Source of the DNA: JAFDWR01 sp038216655
GTDB taxonomy: Bacteria > Armatimonadota > Fimbriimonadia > Fimbriimonadales > Fimbriimonadaceae
DNA length: 64,000 bases
Direction: 5' to 3'
NCBI GenBank assembly: GCA_038216655.1
Contig: JBBQPZ010000003.1
Location: 124,001-188,000 of the forward strand
Made by a program: the position numbers and the translations under genes. Shown one piece after another: positions 55,839 to 63,186 of the stretch. The notes under the pieces are model-generated. The model worked only from the letters and a program-made list of their open reading frames with translations. It was not told the DNA's origin and did not search any database. The stretch's first letter is position 1, and every line of letters starts with the position of its first letter.

Positions 55839-56222
55839 ATGATTACGCTGACTGAAAAAGCCTTGACCGAGTTGCAGGACCTGATGAAGGGCCAGGATAA
55901 GCAGGGCGCGGCTCTGCGCGTGTGGGTTGCCGGTGGCGGTTGCTCCGGGCTCTCTTATGGCATGGCGCTGGACGATGCCGCGCCGGAAGAAGGCGACAAC
56001 GTATTTGAGCAGGAAGGCGTGAAGATTTACGTCGATCCGTTGAGCCTCCAGTACATGGAAGGCGCGCAGGTCGACTATGTCGATGACGTGCTCGGCGGCG
56101 GGTTCAAGATCGAGAATCCCAACGCGGTGAGTTCCTGCGGTTGCGGTAGTTCGTTCAAGACGGCCGATGGCGAGGGCGCTTCGGGTGGCGGTTGCGGAAG
56201 CGGCTGCGGATGCAAGAGCTAA
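55839..56222 (+). CDS. A-type iron-sulfur cluster carrier (ErpA/IscA) with Cys-rich tail
   Basis: Predicted 127-residue Fe-S carrier. Family residues: Cys in VAGGGCSGLSYG (about 36) and SSCGCGSSF near 100, the canonical three cysteines. The protein continues for 25 residues with a glycine-cysteine tail (ASGGGCGSGCGCKS), which adds four cysteines not seen in standard ErpA. Two ferredoxins lie on the other side of the TetR gene, so the region may be an Fe-S cluster neighbourhood. No isc or suf operon is present in the window. Confidence 0.92.
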   Translation: MITLTEKALTELQDLMKGQDKQGAALRVWVAGGGCSGLSYGMALDDAAPEEGDNVFEQEGVKIYVDPLSLQYMEGAQVDYVDDVLGGGFKIENPNAVSSCGCGSSFKTADGEGASGGGCGSGCGCKS

Positions 56223-56270
56223 TTCGAAGATTTGGCCCGATATGGGCGACAATGGAGCGGAGATCTTAAG

Positions 56271-57065
56271 ATGATTCCGCTCCTTTTGTTGTTTGTGGTG
56301 CCCCAGGTTTCGCCGCCGCCGGTGACACCCCCGCCCGTCGAAATCACATTGCGGGGGGACTTTATCGCTTCGCAGATTACGAAGGCGTTTCAGGGGACGA
56401 TGATCGATTTGGCGTCGGATCATCGCCGAAACGGGGTGCTTGAGAAGGGGGGGCAGCTGCAATTCGGGCCAGGTCTCAGCAGTCAGCACGTGGAGTTTTC
56501 GGTTCCTTCAGATAAGGTCACACTTGGCTGGTTTGGCGACATCACGTACCGGTTGCGGGACGTGCATCTCCGCTCGTTGGTGGCCAGTGCGGATGCTTCG
56601 GATTTCATTCTGATTGCCCGATTCGACGGGAAGGGGCCGCAGCTTGTCGGTTCTCATTCGTCGCTGGGCTCGTCGGTGGTGCCGGGGATCTACATGCAGG
56701 ATGTGCAGGTGACGACGCGCCTGACTCCGGTGTTGGATATCGCGGGGCATTTGTCGTACACCAACACCCGCGCCAGGTTCGTGGCCAAGATTAGCACGCA
56801 GGGTTTGAACTTCGATCTCGCTGGGCACCACGTGGACCTGCTCGATTCGGTGACGGGGTATCGGGATCGGCTGGCGAGTTTGGTCGCGGAGAAGATTCGC
56901 CTGACGTTCGAGGATCCGGAGCGGAAGCGGGCACTTACCGCCTTTTTGACTAAAGCGTTGGAATCTCAGGCGGCGAAGATGGGTTCGTCGATCAAGACGA
57001 TTCGGGTTGAGGGGACGAATTTGAAGGTGACGCTTGAGCCGAAAGGCAAAGCTGCTCAGTGGTAG
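56271..57065 (+). CDS. Secreted protein of unknown function
   Basis: Predicted 264-residue exported protein. The ATG at 56271 has GGAGATC 8 nt upstream and a short signal-like hydrophobic start (MIPLLLLFVVPQVSPPP), which may instead be a membrane anchor. Mature region is strand rich with RGDFIASQITKAFQGTMIDL, FGDITYRLRDVHLRSLVASA and LSYTNTRARFVAKISTQGLNF, ending in a helical segment EDPERKRALTAFLTKALESQ. No known domain recognised. Its stop lies within a TGG TAG triplet array. Confidence 0.75.
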   Translation: MIPLLLLFVVPQVSPPPVTPPPVEITLRGDFIASQITKAFQGTMIDLASDHRRNGVLEKGGQLQFGPGLSSQHVEFSVPSDKVTLGWFGDITYRLRDVHLRSLVASADASDFILIARFDGKGPQLVGSHSSLGSSVVPGIYMQDVQVTTRLTPVLDIAGHLSYTNTRARFVAKISTQGLNFDLAGHHVDLLDSVTGYRDRLASLVAEKIRLTFEDPERKRALTAFLTKALESQAAKMGSSIKTIRVEGTNLKVTLEPKGKAAQW

Positions 57066-57121
57066 TGGTAGTGGCGGCCGAGCGCTGGCTAGTTCGCCTG
57101 CCCTTGGACTTCCATGAGCCG

Positions 57122-57142
57122 TTTGGATCGGACGGAGCCTCG
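57122..57142 (+). repeat. Repeat matching the uvrC insertion
   Basis: TTTGGATCGGACGGAGCCTC, followed by G, matches 48761-48781 at 20 of 21 positions. Intergenic between the secreted protein gene and queF. Confidence 0.7.
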
Positions 57143-57220
57143 ACCACCATTCCTTCTACCCCTCAGAAGAGGCAGCTAACTCCAACGGCAGAGGCGTCGG
57201 TGTCAAAATAGAGCGACCGC

Positions 57221-57556
57221 ATGATCGAGACATTTCCCAATCCCGCGCCTCAACGCAACTACACGATCCTTCACTCTTGCCCTGAGTTCACGAGTGTTTG
57301 CCCGAAGACGGGGCAGCCGGACTTTGCGACGATTGAGTTGGAATACATTCCGGATGAGCTTTGCATTGAGTTGAAGTCCTTAAAGCTGTACTACTACAGC
57401 TTTCGCAACGAGGGGATCTATTACGAGGCGGTGACGAACCGGTTGCTCGACGAACTGGTAGAGGCTTGCCAGCCGCGTTGGATGCGGGTGACGGGCACGT
57501 TTGCAGTGCGGGGTGGGATATCGTCGGTGATCGTGGCCGAGACGGGTCCGCAATAG
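57221..57556 (+). CDS. queF: NADPH-dependent 7-cyano-7-deazaguanine reductase QueF
   Basis: Reduces the nitrile preQ0 to preQ1 in queuosine synthesis. Single-domain (T-fold) type of 111 residues. Seen: SCPEFTSVCPKTGQPDFATI with the nucleophile Cys27 and Asp34, and the SLKLYYYSFRNEGIYYE stretch that binds NADPH and substrate. Its final HE in the family is YE here. Alone in the window; queC, queD, queE and tgt are not seen. ATG 57221. Confidence 0.95.
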   Translation: MIETFPNPAPQRNYTILHSCPEFTSVCPKTGQPDFATIELEYIPDELCIELKSLKLYYYSFRNEGIYYEAVTNRLLDELVEACQPRWMRVTGTFAVRGGISSVIVAETGPQ

Positions 57557-57617
57557 GCAGCCTTTAGGAGCGCATCGACCCGGAGTTCGTTGAATTGGTG
57601 GCCGGCGACCTTCGATT

Positions 57618-57663
57618 GCTCGCTGGCTCGCCGGATACAAAGCACGGCCAGGGCCATGCACTC
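57618..57663 (+). repeat. Dispersed repeat, family D, copy 2
   Basis: GCTCGCTGGCTCGCCGGATA, then CAAAGCACGGCCAGGGCCAT and GCACTCC. It shares a 24-base exact block (AAGCACGG...CACTCC) with 48239-48264. Again placed between convergent genes (queF and the alpha/beta hydrolase). Confidence 0.75.
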
Positions 57664-57675
57664 CGATAGGGTCAC

Positions 57676-58848
57676 TCACTTCGCTCTGTGGATAGCGACG
57701 GGGGTGCAGGTTGTGATCGTGTTCGGGATGTCGTGCTCGAAGTACACGCGCGTTGAGCTGGTGTAGCTGGCGTTTGATCGACGTGGATCGGGAGGCTGGT
57801 TTGTCCAGGTGCATGCCCGGAAATCGAGGGAATCCGCCACGGCGATCCAGCGGGTTTGCGCTCCAGGCAGGCGGCTCGCCTTCTTCCATGAATACGCTCC
57901 CGAGCACGCCCGGCCGAACGCGGCCAGCGTAGCGTGGTAGGCCTCCTTGTCATTGAAGGTGTGGCCTTCGTTCGGCAAGACGAGGAGAGATTTGGTTTGC
58001 GGGAGGTCCTTGTAGTACAGGCTCTGGGCGTCGGTTGCCCAATAGGGGTCGTTGGCACCGACGACGATTAGGGTTGGGACTTTGAAGTTCGCTCGGTAGG
58101 AATAGGGGTCCATCATGCGGACGAGTCGTTGGCCTTCGGGTGTGGAGACGATCTGATCGAGCCCTTTCTCGGTGTAATCGCTCATCCGCTCGCTCGGTTT
58201 GCCCCATAGTTCGTTCTGGTGTTTGAGTTGGGCGGGGAAGTTGAGGAAGTCGAAAACGACGGGGGCGATGCCGACGACTCGGCGATCCTTCACCGCGCCA
58301 GCGAGCCAGGTTGTCCAGCCTCGCTTGCTGGCTCCGGTGACCACGAATTTCCGGATTGGGTTCGGGGATTTGAGGGTGGCCGCGGTGAGGGTGTCCATCG
58401 CACGCAGCGTCGAGCGGACCATGGGGAAGAGGACCGGCCAGGTGGCATCGGCGGTTGAGAGATATTGCTGGAAGCTCCAAGCGATCAGGTCGTCTTCTCG
58501 GCGGCCCTCGATCGGTTGGTTCGGGATGTCGAATAGCACGGCGACCGGCAGGTGAGAGCGCCGGGCGATGTCTCGCGCTTCGGCAACGTCGCGTTCATCG
58601 GTCGGTCCGCCCGTGATGATTAAGATTGCGGTTTTTCGAGGATCCTCGTGTTCGGGATGGACAAGGACGACCGAGTGGTGCCAGGTCGAGCCGTGCCAGG
58701 TGCCGCTGGCCATCGAGAGATCGGTGCGCTCGGCGGATTGACGGACGATGTTCCAGGCGAATCCGGACTTCTCGTGGCTCAGGTAGGCGGCCAGCTCGGT
58801 GGGGGCGGGGGGGAGAGCCATCGCGACGATTACCGAAAGTAGAAGCAT
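57676..58848 (-). CDS. PhoPQ-activated pathogenicity-related family (alpha/beta hydrolase-like) protein
   Basis: Predicted 390-residue exported hydrolase. Signal peptide MLLLSVIVAMALP. Members of this family include the PhoPQ-regulated Salmonella protein and have an alpha/beta hydrolase fold. Seen: nucleophile-elbow-like FVVTGASKRGWTTWL (GxSxRG), PYSYRANFKVPTLIVVGAND with the likely acidic residue, and LLVLPNEGHTFND with a catalytic His. Also AVLFDIPNQPI near 100. Substrate unknown. AGAGGAAC ribosome site at ATG 58848. Divergent from the copper-amine-oxidase-N-like gene with 186 bp containing its promoter and hairpins. Confidence 0.88.
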   Translation of the reverse strand: MLLLSVIVAMALPPAPTELAAYLSHEKSGFAWNIVRQSAERTDLSMASGTWHGSTWHHSVVLVHPEHEDPRKTAILIITGGPTDERDVAEARDIARRSHLPVAVLFDIPNQPIEGRREDDLIAWSFQQYLSTADATWPVLFPMVRSTLRAMDTLTAATLKSPNPIRKFVVTGASKRGWTTWLAGAVKDRRVVGIAPVVFDFLNFPAQLKHQNELWGKPSERMSDYTEKGLDQIVSTPEGQRLVRMMDPYSYRANFKVPTLIVVGANDPYWATDAQSLYYKDLPQTKSLLVLPNEGHTFNDKEAYHATLAAFGRACSGAYSWKKASRLPGAQTRWIAVADSLDFRACTWTNQPPDPRRSNASYTSSTRVYFEHDIPNTITTCTPVAIHRAK

Positions 58849-58907
58849 GTTCCTCTGAATTGTGCTAGATTGCGCATGACGTCAGTAGAACCGTTTTGTG
58901 GTGGGTT

Positions 58908-58959
58908 AGGTTCGAACTAACCGACCACTTGGCTCCGTCAGGTCTCGAAGACCGACGGA
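58908..58959. repeat. Two adjacent hairpins in the divergent promoter region
   Basis: GGTTAG-GTTCGAA-CTAACC near 58905-58923 and CCGTCAGGTCT/AGACCGACGG at 58935-58958 are short near-perfect inverted repeats just upstream of the -35 at 58964. They could be operator sites or, read on the minus strand, leader hairpins. Confidence 0.5.
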
Positions 58960-58963
58960 AAGC

Positions 58964-58992
58964 TTGACACGGCGAGACTGTTCGTTTAGAAT
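58964..58992 (+). promoter_or_regulatory. Near-consensus sigma-70 promoter for the secreted protein at 59035
   Basis: TTGACA (58964-58969), a 17-bp spacer, TAGAAT (58987-58992). Expected start near 58999, leaving a 36-nt leader with GAGGTAGAT as ribosome site before the ATG at 59035. Confidence 0.85.
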
Positions 58993-59034
58993 GGACGGGC
59001 CGATCACGTAAGTGGGACCATCGGCGAGGTAGAT

Positions 59035-60426
59035 ATGCGAAATAGCAAAACTTGGGTGCGGAAGCTGTCGGCAATGGCTGGCTTTGCGGCATTAGCCCTG
59101 ACGGCCAACGCCTTCATGCTCGATCCGACGATCACGATCGATCGAGCGCTCAACAGCCCGACGCTCACCATCCGCTACAACGGCGCGGCGGCGACGCTCG
59201 TCGAGCTTCGAGTCAACGGCGCGAGCCTCGGGACGCGTTCCGTCTCTGCGGGCAAGCAGGCGGGCGAAGCGAACTTCACGCTCGACCTTTCCGCGCTGAC
59301 CGAAGGCAACAACGACATCGAAGTGTTGCTGCTCGATAAGGCCGGTCGGATTGTTGGCTCCGAAAAGACGGTTATCACCGCCGACGGAACCTCCAACAGC
59401 CCGGTGACTTTGAATTCTCCGAAGATGGGTGCAACCGTTCAGGGCCCTGTCGAGATCAAAGTTGGTTTTGGTCGCGAGATGCGCAACTCCTACGTGAGCT
59501 TCTTCGTCAACAACCAGTTCAAGTCGATGACGAACTTCGCTCCGTACTCCTACGTTTGGGATACGCAGCGGGAGACCAACGGCTGGCACGAGATCGAAGC
59601 CTGGCTGGTCGACGAGAACTCCAACACCTTTAAGACACGCAAGGTCCGCGTGTTCGTAAACAACCCTGGCGGCCAGACGGGTCGATTTGATCCGAGAGCC
59701 CCGGTTGTGATCACCACCCCCAAGCCGGTGACTCCGGCGGTGGTTACCCGAGTAGTCGCTCAGAACCCGACGGCGGCGGTTAAGGCGGCGGGTCTGCTCC
59801 GCGCAAACACGCTGACGCTGACGCTTGCGCCGGACTCCGGCACGAAGCCGATTGCGATCACCCGAGCCACAGCGACGGGGACGCGAGCGTTGGTTCCCAG
59901 CGCCGTCAAGCCGGTGAAGGTCGTCACTCCGACCGCGCCGAAGATTCAGCCGGTCATCGAAGTAACGACGACGGTGCCGAAGGTCAATATCACGAAGCCG
60001 CCTACGACTTCGGTGACTCAGGCCGCGTCGCTGCTCCGTGTCACCCGCGGATTCCGTACTCCGAACACCGGTTCGCTGGTGATCTCGCTCAACTCCAAGG
60101 TCGTGGCGTTCGACGTCCCGGCGCGGATTCAGAACAACGTTCCGCTCACTCCGTTCCGCCATCTCATCGAGAAGGCCGGCGGTCATGTGAAGTGGGCGCA
60201 TCAGGCCAAGACAGTCGATGCGATCGCCGACGGACGATCGATCTTCCTGCACATCGGCGACAATCGCGCGATGGTCAACCATCAGCCGGTTTCGCTTGAG
60301 CTCGCGCCGTTCATCGACGGCGGACGCACCATCGTTCCGCTGAGCTTCATCGAGACCTCACTGAACGTCGATGTCGAGTACGACCCGGCCACCGGGCATG
60401 TGCTGATCACGAGCAAGAAGAAGTAA
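59035..60426 (+). CDS. Secreted protein with copper-amine-oxidase-N-like domain
   Basis: Predicted 463-residue exported protein. Signal peptide at 1-27 (KLSAMAGFAALALTANAFML). The middle contains two Ig-like repeats (SPTLTIRYNGAAATLVELRV; SPVTLNSPKMGATVQGPVEI), a long Thr/Pro/Val linker at 220-340, and a final domain of about 110 residues with IQNNVPLTPFRHLIEKAGGH, IFLHIGDNRAMVNHQPVSLE and GRTIVPLSFIETSLNVDVEY. This is the copper-amine-oxidase-N-like fold, usually an adhesion or surface-binding domain that anchors to cell walls. The strong promoter suggests abundant expression. A 14-bp hairpin follows the stop. Confidence 0.85.
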   Translation: MRNSKTWVRKLSAMAGFAALALTANAFMLDPTITIDRALNSPTLTIRYNGAAATLVELRVNGASLGTRSVSAGKQAGEANFTLDLSALTEGNNDIEVLLLDKAGRIVGSEKTVITADGTSNSPVTLNSPKMGATVQGPVEIKVGFGREMRNSYVSFFVNNQFKSMTNFAPYSYVWDTQRETNGWHEIEAWLVDENSNTFKTRKVRVFVNNPGGQTGRFDPRAPVVITTPKPVTPAVVTRVVAQNPTAAVKAAGLLRANTLTLTLAPDSGTKPIAITRATATGTRALVPSAVKPVKVVTPTAPKIQPVIEVTTTVPKVNITKPPTTSVTQAASLLRVTRGFRTPNTGSLVISLNSKVVAFDVPARIQNNVPLTPFRHLIEKAGGHVKWAHQAKTVDAIADGRSIFLHIGDNRAMVNHQPVSLELAPFIDGGRTIVPLSFIETSLNVDVEYDPATGHVLITSKKK

Positions 60427-60450
60427 AAACTCTTCATTTCGGACAAAGCG

Positions 60451-60481
60451 CGAGGGCGCGGCGAGATTCGCCGCGCCCTCG
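60451..60481 (+). terminator. 14-bp hairpin after the surface protein gene
   Basis: CGAGGGCGCGGCGA at 60451-60464 pairs with TCGCCGCGCCCTCG at 60468-60481 around GAT. No T run follows (GTCTACG), so it may act as a weak terminator or stabiliser. Confidence 0.6.
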
Positions 60482-60535
60482 TCTACGTCTCCCTCGTCAA
60501 CGTGCCGATATGAGAAAAGAGCGCATCTGTCCAGA

Positions 60536-62803
60536 ATGTCTTTCTCTCGGCCGACCAAGTCATTAGCTCGTCTGTGGGCTCTCCTGTTCGTCGCCTTCCT
60601 TGTGGTAGGCGTGTCCGCGGGCATTGCAACGCTTCATCTTGCGCTGGATCAGTACACGACCGACCTACGTACCGATCTGGTGAACACCGCGCGACTTATG
60701 GCGCTGTCGGTCGATCCTGCGGATCATGAGAAGCTGCGCTCCGTGGACGACATGCGCGGGCCCATTTATCGCCGCATGAACGACCAACTCGCGCGGGCTC
60801 AGCGCGAGGCGACGGAAATCCGATACGTCCACACGCTCCGCCGGACGCAGGATGGCAATTTCGTCTTCGTGCTTGACCCGATGGCCCCGGGGGATCACGA
60901 CGCGGACGGTGTCGACGACAAGTCATATCTTCTTGATCCGTATCCTGAGGTCACTCCCTACGCGAAGCGGTGCTTCGAGACCGGGATGCCGGTCGCTGAA
61001 CCGAACTACGTGACCGACCGATGGGGCAAGCTCTGGAGCGCCTACGCGCCGATCACGGATGTCGAGGGCCGGGTCGTTGGCGTTCTTGCCGTTCAACGGG
61101 ATGCGGAGAGCATTGAGCATCACCTTTTCGCTCTGTACCGGGCGGGAATCGTCGGGCTGATTCTCGTTGTCGGCCTGTCGCTGCTCTTCTCCTTTATCCT
61201 CGCGCGGCAACTGGATCGCCAGAACAGGATGCGCGAACCGGGGCTGCCGCTCCAAACCGGCCGGACTCTCCGTGCGACCATTCTCGAGCTCATTCTCGCC
61301 GGTCTTACTTTCTCGGTGCTTCTCGTCGGAGTGAGTTCAAGGTTCTTTCAGGCGGGGATGATAAGCGACGTCGATCGGCTCAAGTCCCGTTCCAGCGAGA
61401 TCTACGACATGCAGCGGAGGGTGGACAAGCTCGGAATGCAGGCCCAACTCGACGGTCGTGAGTTGAGGTCGATCGCAGGCTTGGCGGGTCACCGCAACAT
61501 GGGCTGGTTGCTCGCGATGAAGGAAGATGTCGTGAGCGCAGGAGCCGGCTGGCGCAAAGAAGTCGCGAATATCTCGTCGCAACTCTCCATCGAGGATGAC
61601 CGAAACGAACGCGCTCAGCGAACCCTGATGCGTCAGGTGAATGCGGAGGATGCGGTGTTCAGCGTGGCCTTCTTCGTCGCCCTCGCTCTCGGGCTTGCGT
61701 CGCTCGGCCTCGTGCGGGCGGCGGTGAGACACCACCTCGATCTCATGCGGGCGCAGAGTGAGAGCGAAGAACTCAAACAGGCCTACCAACAGATTGCCGA
61801 CCACCTCCCGATCGGGTTGTTCATGCTTCGCCGAGGAGAAATTGCCTTCTCAAATACCGCCTGGGACGCCCAGGTGCTCCGTCAGCCCGACGAGGACCGC
61901 CGAGCCGCATTTTTCCGTGCTCTGCACCCCGAAGATGCAGATGAGGTCAACGAAAGGCTTCTATGCCCCAATCCTACGCGGGACGCCGTCGACCTGAAGT
62001 ATCGTCTCGTGCTGCAGGCGGGCGAAGTGAGGACCATGGAATCTCGCGCGGTGCCGGTGTCGAACTCGGATGGAGAGCTTGACCACCTGTTAGGATTTGC
62101 TGTTGATGTCACGAGCCGTGTGGAGGCAGAGCAAGAGCTCATTCACAAACAGGGCGAGGCGGAGGCCAAAAATGAGATGTTGGCGAATGCCGTCCGGGAT
62201 TTGGAGGATAACTTCCAGGCGATGGTGCATGCGCTCGTGAAGGCGGTTGAAGCCAAGGACCCGTATACGGCGGGTCACTCGGAACGTGTGATGGGTTACT
62301 CGGTCAAGATTGGCCGCGCGATGGGGCTCTCCTCGGCCGACATGCTCGTCCTAGAGCGGGGAACTTTGATCCACGACATCGGGAAGATCGGCATCCCCGA
62401 CAACATTCTCACTAAGCCGGGGCGGCTCAGCCCTGAGGAAGTCGAGGTCATTCGAGCGCATCCGTCGATCGGGGCAGAGATGGTTGAGAAGATTCCTCTG
62501 TTCGAGCGATGCATCCCGGTCATCCGTTGGCATCACGAGCGACTTACGGGCGACGGGTATCCGGACGGGTTGATGGGAGACGAGATCCCCTTGATTGTGC
62601 GGATTGCGGCGGTGGCCGACTCCTTCGACGCGATGACGAGTTCGCGTGCTTATCGAAGTGCGCTTGGAACCCAGCATGCCCTGGACGAACTACGTGTTGA
62701 GGCCGAAAAAGGGAGCCTTGACCCTGAGGTCATCGCCGCGCTTACCGACATTGTAGAAAGGGAAGGCATTCTTTGGATTCCGCCCATGGACCAAGCTGCC
62801 TAG
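60536..62803 (+). CDS. HD-GYP phosphodiesterase with two tandem sensor modules and PAS domain
   Basis: Predicted 755-residue membrane enzyme that hydrolyses cyclic-di-GMP. Helices near 12-33, 204-226, 250-272 and 375-398 enclose two separate extracytoplasmic regions: first at 34-200, with a Cache-like GNFVFVLDPMAPGDHDADGV and ITDVEGRVVGVLAVQ, then a helical one at 273-372. Next a coiled-coil, a PAS domain at about 420-530 (HLPIGLFMLRRGEIAFSNTA), and the HD-GYP domain: AGHSERV, IHDIGKIGIPDNIL (His613, Asp614), HPSIGAEM, WHHERLTGDGYPDGL. All metal and GYP residues are present. The following gene encodes a PilZ protein. Confidence 0.93.
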   Translation: MSFSRPTKSLARLWALLFVAFLVVGVSAGIATLHLALDQYTTDLRTDLVNTARLMALSVDPADHEKLRSVDDMRGPIYRRMNDQLARAQREATEIRYVHTLRRTQDGNFVFVLDPMAPGDHDADGVDDKSYLLDPYPEVTPYAKRCFETGMPVAEPNYVTDRWGKLWSAYAPITDVEGRVVGVLAVQRDAESIEHHLFALYRAGIVGLILVVGLSLLFSFILARQLDRQNRMREPGLPLQTGRTLRATILELILAGLTFSVLLVGVSSRFFQAGMISDVDRLKSRSSEIYDMQRRVDKLGMQAQLDGRELRSIAGLAGHRNMGWLLAMKEDVVSAGAGWRKEVANISSQLSIEDDRNERAQRTLMRQVNAEDAVFSVAFFVALALGLASLGLVRAAVRHHLDLMRAQSESEELKQAYQQIADHLPIGLFMLRRGEIAFSNTAWDAQVLRQPDEDRRAAFFRALHPEDADEVNERLLCPNPTRDAVDLKYRLVLQAGEVRTMESRAVPVSNSDGELDHLLGFAVDVTSRVEAEQELIHKQGEAEAKNEMLANAVRDLEDNFQAMVHALVKAVEAKDPYTAGHSERVMGYSVKIGRAMGLSSADMLVLERGTLIHDIGKIGIPDNILTKPGRLSPEEVEVIRAHPSIGAEMVEKIPLFERCIPVIRWHHERLTGDGYPDGLMGDEIPLIVRIAAVADSFDAMTSSRAYRSALGTQHALDELRVEAEKGSLDPEVIAALTDIVEREGILWIPPMDQAA

Positions 62804-62823
62804 ACCTATAGAGGAATTTACGA

Positions 62824-63186
62824 GTGACCGCATATCCTGACCAGCGCCGATTCTTGCGATACCAGATCTTCGATTACACGGCGATCACGCTCGACGACAC
62901 CACGGAGACGTTCCACGCCATGCTCGTGGACATCGGCTTGGGTGGCGCGCAGCTTCGTAGCAAGCTGCCCCTTGCGGATGGCGCGTCGATTCGAATGCGC
63001 ATCGGACGCAATGAGGGTGAGCCGCTTGAGATTCGCGGGGAAGTGCGGCATTGCAGCGCGGTGCCGGAAAGCGATCTCTTTGGCAGCGGCATTCGATTCA
63101 CTCCCAGCACGCACGCCGAGCGCGTCGCGCTGGCGGAGTTCGTCCATGACGTGTTTCAGCGCCAGCGCGATCGTCTGACCCACTAG
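62824..63186 (+). CDS. PilZ-domain protein (single domain)
   Basis: Predicted 120-residue protein starting with GTG at 62824 behind GAGGAATTTACGA. PilZ motifs: DQRRFLRYQIF (RxxxR) at the N-terminus and VDIGLGGAQLRSK for the second (D/N)xSxxG-type motif, with Gly in place of Ser. Ends GSGIRFTPSTHAERVALAEF. Begins 21 bp after the HD-GYP gene, so cotranscribed: enzyme and effector for the same second messenger. Overlaps the stop of the DUF4139 gene by 4 bp, convergent. Confidence 0.88.
   Translation: MTAYPDQRRFLRYQIFDYTAITLDDTTETFHAMLVDIGLGGAQLRSKLPLADGASIRMRIGRNEGEPLEIRGEVRHCSAVPESDLFGSGIRFTPSTHAERVALAEFVHDVFQRQRDRLTH

Noticed and set aside
58900..58960. tRNA-like TTCGAA stem near 58910
   Set aside because: The T-arm-like hairpin is not accompanied by acceptor, D or anticodon arms on either strand.
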